Source: Bin80 sp964291275 (GTDB lineage Bacteria; Bacteroidota; Rhodothermia; Rhodothermales; Bin80). Taken from it: a stretch of 64,000 nt of DNA. The translations under genes and the position numbers were made by a program. This document shows, piece by piece, positions 9,503 through 17,537 of the stretch. The DNA lies in NCBI GenBank assembly GCA_964291275.2, contig OZ219799.1:1736001-1800000 (forward strand), read 5' to 3'. The stretch's first letter is position 1. Each line of letters begins with the position of its first letter. The notes below the pieces were generated by a model that made no database searches, had not been told where the DNA came from, and saw nothing but the letters and a program-made list of their open reading frames with translations.

Positions 9503-10087
9503 ATGGCGAATGATCTGACCGCGAGATCGTCTCGAACACTTTGGATAGATGCCTTGTCTCCAGACAGGGCTTCTGTACTCGTCCAAATATTGGCGATCAG
9601 CTCCTTCGCGATAGCTACGGCACTTGGCGCCCAAGTGCGGATATATCTCTGGGAAGTTCCAATCACGCTGCAGACACTTTTTGTGTATGGAAGCGGATTG
9701 GTGCTCGGAGCCCGTAATGGTCTCTTATCCATGCTGCTGTATTTGGTCCTTGGAATGTTTTTGCCGGTGTTTGCCGGAAGTGGTCATGGATTAGCCTATC
9801 TGATGACGGCGGCCAGCGCGGGCTACCTGCTTGGAATGCCTATATCCGCGTATGTGATTGGTTTATTGGGAAAACGTGCCAGAAGCTCACTGGGGGATGC
9901 AGCTGCCGTATTTGCAGGCTCGGTGGTGCTGTTCACATGTGGAGTTGTTTGGCTACATTTTGCGGCTGCTCATACCACGTGGTGGTATTCGATAGAGGTT
10001 GGCTGGTTTCGATTTGTCGGTTTTGATTTAGCAAAGGTGCTGATCGTCACTCTTGCCTATCGTGGTCTGCGGAGCTGGAGCCGATAA
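9503..10087 (+). CDS. bioY: Biotin transporter BioY (ECF substrate-binding S component)
   Basis: A 194-residue, very hydrophobic protein with about six membrane segments and the BioY hallmarks: VPITLQTLFVYGSGLVLGAR near residues 52-71 and LAYLMTAASAGYLLGMP. BioY binds biotin at the membrane and works alone or with the ECF energy-coupling ATPases, none of which are in the window. It reads divergently from pgsA across about 130 bp. I saw no recognisable BirA operator there. It is followed 8 bp later by the TPR gene. Confidence 0.9.
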   Translation: MANDLTARSSRTLWIDALSPDRASVLVQILAISSFAIATALGAQVRIYLWEVPITLQTLFVYGSGLVLGARNGLLSMLLYLVLGMFLPVFAGSGHGLAYLMTAASAGYLLGMPISAYVIGLLGKRARSSLGDAAAVFAGSVVLFTCGVVWLHFAAAHTTWWYSIEVGWFRFVGFDLAKVLIVTLAYRGLRSWSR

Positions 10088-10095
10088 CTGGACGC

Positions 10096-11256
10096 ATGCA
10101 TCGCGTGTTTCTCATCGCGTTGATTTGCGCAATCTTTATCTGTTCAAGCGTTATAGCTCAGACCAGTATACTGTATGAGCCCGAAGTCCAGACGGAGGCA
10201 AAAGCCGGTCTGGAGGCATTGTACGATCTTCGCTTTGAGGAAGCGGAATCCCATTTTCAGAAGATCACTCAACGTTATGCGGATCACCCGATAGGCCCAT
10301 TCTTGGAAGCCTTAACGCTGTGGTGGACAATTCTCCTGGATTTGACTGACACCTCGAATGATAAAGAATTCTTTGCGGCTATGGGGGAGGTCATCGACCG
10401 CAGTGAGGCACGTCTGGAGATAGATGCACGCGATTTTGATGCCATGTTCTTTAAGGGCATTGCGTTGGGGTTCAGGGGGCGTTTACGTTCGAATCGACGG
10501 GATTGGATACGAGCTGCGGCAGATGGTAAGCGGGCCATGGATTATGTGTTGGCAGTAGCTGCTGCGGACTCAACCAATGACGACTTTGTACTGGGGCGCG
10601 GGCTGTACCGCTATTACGCTGCATTGATTCCTGAACGCTATCCGTTCGTACGCCCAATTACTATGTTTCTTCCGCCGGGGGATCGAGAGGGCGGGCTGGC
10701 GGAACTCAGGCGCACGGCGACCGAGGGATACTATATGCAGACCGAGGCAATATATTTTCTGCTTCAGATTAATTATCTCTATGAAGGGAATTTCCAAGAA
10801 TGCGTACGTCTGGTCAGATGGCTTCGTGAGAAGTATCCCGGCAATGCCTTCTTCCACGCACTGGAGGGGCGTATATATGCACACTGGTATCAGTGGCAGG
10901 CCGCCGAGACAGTTTTCACAGAAGTTCTGGAACTCTATACGGCGCAGGCCGTCGGCTATACACCTGCTATGGCTGAACAGGCACTATACTTCCTGGCGAG
11001 GGCTCGGATTGTAAGTGGAGACGGACGGGCTGCTTTGGCCAATCTGTTGTCGCTGGAGGCGTTAACTTCAAGACTGGACGAGGATACGTACTTCAAGGTT
11101 GTCGGGCGCTTATATCAGGGGATTGCGTACGACTTACTGGGCGAACGGGAAAACGCAATTGCTCGATATGAGAGTGTGCTTGCAATGAAGCGCTGGGGTT
11201 CGAGTCATTCCAGTGCCCGCCGCTATCTGAGGAATCCCTATCCAGCGGTTGAATAA
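10096..11256 (+). CDS. TPR-containing exported protein
   Basis: A 386-residue protein with a signal peptide (MHRVFLIALICAIFICSSVIAQ) and repeated TPR-like helical pairs (YDLRFEEAESHFQKI; AMAEQALYFLARARIV; LYQGIAYDLLGERENAIARY). The FLPPGDREGGLAELRRTA block is characteristic of tetratricopeptide proteins seen in Bacteroidota-like genomes. It is likely periplasmic, scaffolding protein contacts; no catalytic motif is visible. The 3' third of this gene is repeated downstream as a dead copy (11936-12238) by the local tandem duplication. Confidence 0.65.
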   Translation: MHRVFLIALICAIFICSSVIAQTSILYEPEVQTEAKAGLEALYDLRFEEAESHFQKITQRYADHPIGPFLEALTLWWTILLDLTDTSNDKEFFAAMGEVIDRSEARLEIDARDFDAMFFKGIALGFRGRLRSNRRDWIRAAADGKRAMDYVLAVAAADSTNDDFVLGRGLYRYYAALIPERYPFVRPITMFLPPGDREGGLAELRRTATEGYYMQTEAIYFLLQINYLYEGNFQECVRLVRWLREKYPGNAFFHALEGRIYAHWYQWQAAETVFTEVLELYTAQAVGYTPAMAEQALYFLARARIVSGDGRAALANLLSLEALTSRLDEDTYFKVVGRLYQGIAYDLLGERENAIARYESVLAMKRWGSSHSSARRYLRNPYPAVE

Positions 11257-11265
11257 CTCAATGAG

Positions 11266-11763
11266 CTAATTCTCATCCGCGGTCGGCCCATAGCTCTTTG
11301 GGAGCGGCACATCGTTTATGCGCAAGTACACTGAGAGTTGGGCCCGATGGTGAACGAGATGGCTGATCCCGAGGTACCGGAGTACGTCTGCTCTGGGTCG
11401 GGTAAAGAATATCTGAGGTCCATGGCTCAAAGTCCAAGGTTCTGCCAGTGAATCCACAGTTGTCCGATTAAAAACTTCACGCAATTGTTTTTCGTAAGCG
11501 TCGTACTTGGCTACTAACTCCTCCTGTGTAGAGGCTTCGCTCCTTGGCCAGGTTTTGGCCATGTCAAGGCCGTCCTCTTCCAGAATGAAAGCGCTAAACC
11601 AGAGAAGATCAACTGTATGGCAGGCCAACTGGCCCATGGTCCAGGATTTTTTGTGTGGACGCCAGTCAAAACAATTGTCAGGGACGCGTGAGAGCATCTT
11701 GCGCGTCACAGCAAACTCGTGTTCCATGTCGCCAAAGGCGAGGTGGAGGGGATCAATGGACAT
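11266..11763 (-). CDS. DinB-family protein, copy 1
   Basis: A 165-residue four-helix-bundle protein of the DinB superfamily. The putative metal-binding histidines are in ACHTVDLLW (about residue 49) and in the HxxxH-like segment SHLVHHRAQLS (about residue 138). Such proteins are metal-dependent, with thiol-transferase or unknown roles; the substrate cannot be read from sequence. It is encoded opposite to and convergent with the TPR gene (9 bp between stops). A paralogue from the tandem duplication lies at 12248-12745. Confidence 0.8.
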   Translation of the reverse strand: MSIDPLHLAFGDMEHEFAVTRKMLSRVPDNCFDWRPHKKSWTMGQLACHTVDLLWFSAFILEEDGLDMAKTWPRSEASTQEELVAKYDAYEKQLREVFNRTTVDSLAEPWTLSHGPQIFFTRPRADVLRYLGISHLVHHRAQLSVYLRINDVPLPKSYGPTADEN

Positions 11764-11935
11764 TTTATTCGTGGATTAGGCAAACTTTCTCGGACGACTA
11801 CACAAACTCTTATGGCCGCATTGGAGTTCGCTGGGCAAGGCGTCGCGGGGAAGGTTGTTGACCGGCAAGGGCATTTACATTAAAATTGAGTCCAGGAAAC
11901 AGCCATCCCGGACAGTTATGCCAGAACAAACATAC

Positions 11936-12238
11936 GGCTATACACCTGCCATGGCTGAGCAGGCACTGTACTTCCTGGCGAGAGCCCGGATTCTAAGTGG
12001 GGACGAACGGGCTGCTTTGGCCAATCTGTTGTCGCTGGAGGCGTAAACTGCAAGACTGGACGAGGATACCTACTTCAATGTTATGGGGCGTTTATATCAG
12101 GGAATTGCTTACGACTTACTGGGCGAGCGGGAAAACGCAATTGCTCGATATGAGAGTGTGCTTGCAGTGAAGCGCTGGGGTTCGAGTCATTCCAGTGCCC
12201 GCCGCTATCTGAGGAATCCCTATCCAGAGGTTGAATAA
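11936..12238 (+). pseudogene. Duplicated 3' tail of the TPR gene
   Basis: This segment matches the last third of the TPR gene but has no 5' end of its own. The junction fuses a copy of the acetamidase gene's first codons (ATGCCAGAACAAACATAC) to the TPR frame, giving a short chimeric frame MPEQTYGYTPAMAEQ. That frame stops where a TTA codon of the parent became TAA (12044-12046). The rest of the tail still ends YLRNPYPEVE before a TAA. It is a relic of the tandem duplication, not an expected functional gene. Confidence 0.85.
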
Positions 12239-12247
12239 CCCAACGAG

Positions 12248-12745
12248 CTAATTCTCATCAGCGGTCGGCCCATAGCTCTTTGGGAGCGGCACATCGTTTA
12301 TGCGCAAGTACACTGAGAGTTGGGCCCGATGGTGAACAAGATGGCTGATCCCGAAGCGCCGGAGTACGTCCGCTTTGGGTTCGGTAAAGAATACCTGAGA
12401 TCCATAGCTCAAAGTCCAAGGCTCTGTCAGTGTATCCACAGTTGTCCGATCAAAAACTTCACGCAATTGTTTTTCTTTGGCTTCGTACTTGGCGATCAAC
12501 TCCTCCTGTGTAGAGGCATCGGTCCTTGGCCAAGTTTTGGCCATGTCGATGCCGTCCTCTTCCAGAATGATTACGCTCCACCAGAGAAGATCAACTGTAT
12601 GGCAGGCCAACTGGCCCATGGTCCAGGAATTTTTGTGTGGACGCCAGTCAAAACAGTCGTCAGGGACGCGTGAGAGCATCTCGCGCGTCACAGCAAACTC
12701 GTGCTCCATGTCGCCAAAGGCAAGGTGGAGGGGATCAATGGACAT
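12248..12745 (-). CDS. DinB-family protein, copy 2
   Basis: Same length (165 residues) and same histidine pattern (ACHTVDLLW, SHLVHHRAQLS) as the copy at 11266-11763, with scattered substitutions such as KTWPRTDAST for KTWPRSEAST and RREMLSRVPDD-type changes near the N-terminus. Both frames are intact despite clear divergence, which suggests both have been kept under selection since the duplication. It faces the acetamidase-like gene with about 150 bp between starts. Confidence 0.8.
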   Translation of the reverse strand: MSIDPLHLAFGDMEHEFAVTREMLSRVPDDCFDWRPHKNSWTMGQLACHTVDLLWWSVIILEEDGIDMAKTWPRTDASTQEELIAKYEAKEKQLREVFDRTTVDTLTEPWTLSYGSQVFFTEPKADVLRRFGISHLVHHRAQLSVYLRINDVPLPKSYGPTADEN

Positions 12746-12897
12746 TTTATTCGTGGGTTAGGCAATTTGCTCGGAAGGCAGCACAAACTCTTATGGTTCA
12801 TTAGGGTTCGCAGGGGAGAGTGCCGCAGGGCAGATTTGTTGACCTGCAAGGGAATTTTGCATTAAATTGAGTCCGAGAGCAACCATCCCGGAGAGCT

Positions 12898-13902
12898 ATG
12901 CCTAGAACAAACATACTTGCAGTCCTGATCATCTTTTGTGCATGTCAGAGTGCGCCGGTGGATCAGTCCGCAGAACAGGTTGCGGAGACCCAAGAGGTCA
13001 CCCCAGAGTACTTTTTAGACACGGAAAACACGCACAACAAGTTCAGCCGATCAATCCCGCCCACGCTTACTGTGCCCTCTGGAGCCGTCGTGGAAGTGTA
13101 TACCAAGGAAGCCTCGGATGGTCAATTTTCTCCCGAATCAACGGTCGAAGATGTGTTAACGCTTGATTTTGAACCGATTCATCCCTTGACCGGACCCGTG
13201 TATGTTGAGGGTGCTGAAGTGGGAGATGTGCTTGCGGTCACGCTTCATGAAATCGAGCTAGGTGAGTTTGGATGGAGTGCAGTCACGCCCGGTTTTGGGT
13301 TTCTGGCAGATGAATTCACGGAACCCTTCCTGCACACGTATACCTTTGAAGAGGGACAGACGTATGCTACGCTTCCCAGTGGGGCCCGGATAAAACTGGC
13401 TCCGTTTCCCGGTGTGATGGGGGTTGCCCCTGCAACCGATTCCCTATTGTCCACGATCCCGCCCCGTACGAATGGTGGCAATATGGATGATCCTCATCTG
13501 GTGGAGGGCACCACAGTTTATTTTCCAGTTCTGGTGGAGGGAGCGCTCTTTTCTATTGGGGACACTCACGCTGCGCAAGGTCTGGGTGAGGTCTGCGGTA
13601 CAGCTATCGAAGCGCCGATGCGCATTGTCTACGAGGTTAACGTGGTAAAGGATAAACCATACCTCATAGAACCCCAGTACGAGACTGACTCATACTATGC
13701 TGTAACGGGGTTTGCAACGACCATTGATGAGGCTGCGAGGAAAGCCACACGGTACATGATTGATTACATGGGCTATGAGCATGGTTTGGATCGAACAGAA
13801 GCTTACGTGCTTGCCTCTCTTGCGGCAAACCTCCATATTGCCGAGACCGTGGATGTACCTCATATGCTGGTTACGATGCACTTGCCTAAATCTACCTTCT
13901 AG
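12898..13902 (+). CDS. Acetamidase/formamidase family lipoprotein
   Basis: A 334-residue protein with a short hydrophobic leader and Cys-rich end (ILAVLIIFCACQSAP), fitting a lipoprotein signal with a non-standard lipobox. The body matches the FmdA/AmdA (acetamidase/formamidase) family: PLTGPVYVEGAEVGDVLAVT, GNMDDPHLVEGTTVYFPV and FSIGDTHAAQGLGEVCGTAI. The acidic and histidine residues of the metal site (GD-TH-A-QG-GE) are present. The family hydrolyses short amides to acid and ammonia; export here is unusual, so the natural substrate is uncertain. The S9 peptidase gene follows after 41 bp. Confidence 0.85.
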   Translation: MPRTNILAVLIIFCACQSAPVDQSAEQVAETQEVTPEYFLDTENTHNKFSRSIPPTLTVPSGAVVEVYTKEASDGQFSPESTVEDVLTLDFEPIHPLTGPVYVEGAEVGDVLAVTLHEIELGEFGWSAVTPGFGFLADEFTEPFLHTYTFEEGQTYATLPSGARIKLAPFPGVMGVAPATDSLLSTIPPRTNGGNMDDPHLVEGTTVYFPVLVEGALFSIGDTHAAQGLGEVCGTAIEAPMRIVYEVNVVKDKPYLIEPQYETDSYYAVTGFATTIDEAARKATRYMIDYMGYEHGLDRTEAYVLASLAANLHIAETVDVPHMLVTMHLPKSTF

Positions 13903-13943
13903 CTTAGGCGTATACTTCGCGTCCATCAATATTTCTGCCGCAT

Positions 13944-16199
13944 ATGATACGCGCGAGTGTTTTATCTCTTGGTTTCTGTTTTTTGGCCTTCAGCGCTGTT
14001 GCCCAAGTGCAGCGGACCCCCATTGAAGCTGGTGATCTGCTCAAGATCCAGCAGTTGGGTAATGTGGTTACGGCTCCCAGCGGTCGTTACATAGCCTATA
14101 CTGTTCGCTCTATAGTTCCAGATGAGGATGTTGACTATAGGTACCAATCTCAGATATGGATCGTATCCGCGGGTGGATCAGAAACCCCCCAGCAATTGAC
14201 GTACGGTGAAGCAGGTGCAACTTCGCCTATTTGGCATCCGGACGGTGATCGATTGTCGTTTTTACGTTCGGTTGATGGCAAAGCGCAACTTTTTGAAATA
14301 TCTATTTACGGCGGGGAGGCTAGACAGCTATTTAGTTTTGAACACGGGGTCTGTGATCCACAGTGGTCACCGAATGGCCGATATGTACTCTTCTCTGTCT
14401 CATTGACGAGAGAAGAGGTAACCGAGCTTACTGGATCTGATCCTGTGTGGTCGGAAGAACGACCGGGAAGGCGCTCCTGGGAGGAGCATACTGCTGATCC
14501 AGACCCGGACGGAGATCTGGTAAACGTTCGAGCCTGGCTGAACGAGAATCGTGAAGATGACAATCCGCGTCTACTGACAAGACTTAATCTGCAGGGCGAA
14601 CTGGACTTGTCTCCCGAACTTCGCTCCCGGCATTACTTTGTTGCAGATTTGACAGAGGATGAGCCTAAGGTCAGGATGGTTACCTCGGGGCATTATGGTT
14701 TCAGTGGTGCGACCTGGCTTTTGGACAACCGTCAGATTGTTGTTAGCGGTTACCCGGAAACCACTCAACATCCCGACCATGAGCGGGACCGCGATCTCTA
14801 TTTCATTGATGTGGAAACCAAACGTGTACGGTTATTGCTTGATATAGGGGGCTATCGACTAAGTGCTCCTACTGTATCTCCTAACGGGCGGTTTGTTACA
14901 TTTCAGGCCACTAACCTTGATGATCCCGGATACGCGCAAACGGAAGTGGGGTACTTTTCAATTGATGGTCGGAGTGCTCCAGAGATGCTGACGCTGGATT
15001 TTGATCGCAGCGTACGGAATGTTCAGTGGTCGCATGATAACTGGTTTATTTACTTTACTGCACCGTCTGAGGGAGGGGTGCCGCTTTATCGTGCATCAGT
15101 CAATGACGGCCGACCAGCTTTACCTACTCCCGAGCCGGTTGCGGATTCGTTGTTGGCTGACAGCGTAGAACAGCGTGCAAGGTCCTTCTTCTATCGTGGA
15201 GAACTGGTTCACCGGGGATTGCCCGTAACACAGCTTACCGATAACGACAAAGGAGTCGGCAGCTATGATCTAACAACTGCCACGGCCTATATGGTGATGA
15301 CACAGGTGGTCAATCCGTCAGAGCTGTACACATCCTCGATGGATTTCGAGTCACCGAGAGTGATAACGAGACACAATTCGGAATGGCTCCGGGAGAAGGC
15401 ATTGAGTTTCCCAATGGCTTATCGCCTCCGAAGGGATACCATTGAGGTGCAGTATTGGGTGATGCCGCCTACTTTTCAGGTTCCTGGACAGACCTACCCG
15501 CTGATGGTTGCTATTCATGGCGGCCCCGCGTCAATGTGGGGCCCCGGCGAAGCCACCATGTGGCACGAGTTTCAGTTCATGGCCGCAAAGGGGTACGGGT
15601 TGGTCTATTCTAACCCTCGGGGATCTGGAGGATACGGACAGGCTTTTCGTCGGGGTAACTACCAGGATTGGGGTGTGGGGCCAGCCGAAGATGTTTTGGC
15701 TGCAGCCAGTGAGGTTACGAGGCAGAGCCGATGGGTAAATAGTGACCGGCAGGTTGTTGCTGGGGGATCATATGCTGGATATCTAACGGCTTGGATCGTG
15801 TCTCAGGACAATCGTTTCAAAGCTGCGGTTGCTCAGCGGGGGGTCTATGACTTATCCACGTTTTTCGGGGAGGGGAATGCATGGCGTCTTGTGCCGAATC
15901 ATTTTGGCGGTTACCCTTGGGAAGCTGGTGTGCTCTTGCGAGCGAACTCACCGATCACATTTGTAGATCAAATTCAAACCCCGCTACTCATAATGCACGC
16001 TGATAATGATCTTCGAACTGGCGTGATTCAAAGCGAGGTATTGTACAAGAGTCTGAAGGTGCTTGGCCGTCCGGTAGAGTACGTTCGGTACCCGGATGCC
16101 GGGCATGATCTTTCGCGTACAGGCAACCCAAAACAGCGTATTGATCGACTTCTGCGCATCTGGGAGTTCGTGGAAAGGTACACTGGAAGCGAATCTTAG
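13944..16199 (+). CDS. Secreted S9-family prolyl oligopeptidase-like peptidase
   Basis: A 751-residue protein with a signal peptide (MIRASVLSLGFCFLAFSAVAQ). A WD40-like beta-propeller follows (TSPIWHPDGDRLSFLR, DPQWSPNGRYVLFS, APTVSPNGRFVTFQ). The C-terminal alpha/beta-hydrolase domain has IHGGPASMWG, the nucleophile elbow GGSYAGY (Ser), the Asp in MHADNDLRTG and the His in DAGHDLS. It should cleave short peptides, likely after proline or with DPP-IV/acylaminoacyl specificity, in the periplasm. It sits 41 bp after the acetamidase-like gene and 4 bp before the CPBP gene. Confidence 0.92.
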   Translation: MIRASVLSLGFCFLAFSAVAQVQRTPIEAGDLLKIQQLGNVVTAPSGRYIAYTVRSIVPDEDVDYRYQSQIWIVSAGGSETPQQLTYGEAGATSPIWHPDGDRLSFLRSVDGKAQLFEISIYGGEARQLFSFEHGVCDPQWSPNGRYVLFSVSLTREEVTELTGSDPVWSEERPGRRSWEEHTADPDPDGDLVNVRAWLNENREDDNPRLLTRLNLQGELDLSPELRSRHYFVADLTEDEPKVRMVTSGHYGFSGATWLLDNRQIVVSGYPETTQHPDHERDRDLYFIDVETKRVRLLLDIGGYRLSAPTVSPNGRFVTFQATNLDDPGYAQTEVGYFSIDGRSAPEMLTLDFDRSVRNVQWSHDNWFIYFTAPSEGGVPLYRASVNDGRPALPTPEPVADSLLADSVEQRARSFFYRGELVHRGLPVTQLTDNDKGVGSYDLTTATAYMVMTQVVNPSELYTSSMDFESPRVITRHNSEWLREKALSFPMAYRLRRDTIEVQYWVMPPTFQVPGQTYPLMVAIHGGPASMWGPGEATMWHEFQFMAAKGYGLVYSNPRGSGGYGQAFRRGNYQDWGVGPAEDVLAAASEVTRQSRWVNSDRQVVAGGSYAGYLTAWIVSQDNRFKAAVAQRGVYDLSTFFGEGNAWRLVPNHFGGYPWEAGVLLRANSPITFVDQIQTPLLIMHADNDLRTGVIQSEVLYKSLKVLGRPVEYVRYPDAGHDLSRTGNPKQRIDRLLRIWEFVERYTGSES

Positions 16200-16203
16200 T
16201 TAG

Positions 16204-16965
16204 GTGTTTCGCACAGAGATACGGAAGTTCCTTAAAGCACTGCGGTCATTAGACTTGCAGACGGTCGTGGTATTGACGCTTTCCGTGCTGCTTTTGGTTG
16301 CAACCTTCAAGTTCGGAAGCCGTGATTTTTTTCTGGGGCAGGTTGCTCCCCAAGGAACTAGGCTACAGTCGTGGGCTTGGTGGTTTGTTGCCCAGGGCAT
16401 TACAGGATTTGTGATTCCGGTGCTTATTCTGGTCGTAGGGTTCCGGCGGAAGGCGGTGGCTATTGGTCTGGGGCTTGGTGACTGGAAGTTGGCGACAACG
16501 CTGTTTGCCCTTTATTTGCCAATCGTCATTATTGGCACCTGGGTGCTCTCGGATGGACCACTCTTCCAGGCAGAGTATCCTCATTACCGCGAGGCCGCAG
16601 AATCATGGTCAGTTTTTGCCATTTATCATGTGCTCTTCCTTTTTTACTGGGTAGGTTGGGAGTACTTGTGGAGAGGGTTTATTCTGTTTGGAACAGCACA
16701 TACGTTTGGGTTGCATACCATATTTATCCAGGCAGTTCCATTTGCATTAATGCATCTACAGAAACCTACTAGTGAATTGGTGCTCTCTCTTGTGGGAGGG
16801 ATAGTTCTGGGTGCACTAGTCTGGCGCTGCCGTGCTTTCTGGATAGCAGTACCGATACATTCAGCGCAAATGCTGGCATTGGACTTTTGGTGCAGCCTGC
16901 GTATTCGTACCGGAGCAAGTGGTCTTGGGCTTGAGGCTCTACGCACGGCGTTCACAGGGATATAG
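16204..16965 (+). CDS. CPBP-family intramembrane glutamic protease (Rce1-like)
   Basis: A 253-residue membrane protein starting at a GTG 4 bp after the S9 peptidase stop. It has about seven hydrophobic segments. The CPBP motifs are seen as WEYLWRGF (motif 1, E-x3-R; the first of the usual two Glu is Trp) and FALMHLQKP (motif 2, F-x3-H). Family members cleave membrane or prenylated proteins, or modify bacteriocin precursors. The missing first glutamate may reduce activity. Between its stop and 17240 I see no gene. Confidence 0.75.
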   Translation: MFRTEIRKFLKALRSLDLQTVVVLTLSVLLLVATFKFGSRDFFLGQVAPQGTRLQSWAWWFVAQGITGFVIPVLILVVGFRRKAVAIGLGLGDWKLATTLFALYLPIVIIGTWVLSDGPLFQAEYPHYREAAESWSVFAIYHVLFLFYWVGWEYLWRGFILFGTAHTFGLHTIFIQAVPFALMHLQKPTSELVLSLVGGIVLGALVWRCRAFWIAVPIHSAQMLALDFWCSLRIRTGASGLGLEALRTAFTGI

Positions 16966-17537
16966 CCAGGCAGGCGGCTTCTGGAAGCCAGCAAGTCAGG
17001 TATAAATTGCCGCAGCGCTTTTTCAACCGTGTTGTTTATCCGCATCGAAGCAGACCGAAGCAAAGATAGGCCCGGATAACCGATAGTAGACTACGAATCT
17101 AACCGCCCGAGTAGTATGCGTTTGTAAATTCCGTTCATTTTGCAGCATAGGAGCGATGTGCGCCGAACTTATTTTTTCGAACGAATTTTCTGGTCAAGCA
17201 TCCTCTTGGTCTTGACTCCAGTGCTCAGAATCAAATTATCGTGCGCCAGGCTAACTGGCAAAAGTGTAGCGGGTGCAAGTCCTGCAATATGAAGTTTAAC
17301 CGAAACACATATTTCCGCGAGCCGTGCGTAGTGATCCGCGAGGATCCCTGCGAAGCGTCGGTAGCGGTGCGTGTGGCCAGAGCTAATGAGCATCGAAATG
17401 GTCATGATCTGGGTCGCCGAGGCCGTGGTAATGGTCGAAGGCAACATGTATGTCATCGCTATGGTGAGATGGCATACAGGCCCACGGTGTCGAAGAACTC
17501 ATGGACGCATGTACACACTTTGTCGGGACCTGGGATA

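Larger units (their letters stand above)
10954..12916. repeat. Diverged tandem duplication, unit about 982 bp (10954-11935 and 11936-12916)
   Basis: The sequence from within the TPR gene (GGCTATACACCTGC at 10954) through the DinB-like gene to ...ACAAACATAC at 11935 is repeated from 11936 to 12916, with a constant offset of 982 bp over most of the unit. The right edge coincides with the first codons of the acetamidase-like gene: copy 1 ends CCAGAACAAACATAC then jumps back to the TPR sequence, while copy 2 ends CTAGAACAAACATAC and continues into that gene. The copies differ by many scattered substitutions and a few small indels, so the event is old. Confidence 0.9.

Noticed and set aside
17169..17456. 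95-residue minus-strand frame near the outer intron start
   Set aside because: Lies in ribozyme sequence beginning GTGCGCC at 17241; no family features.
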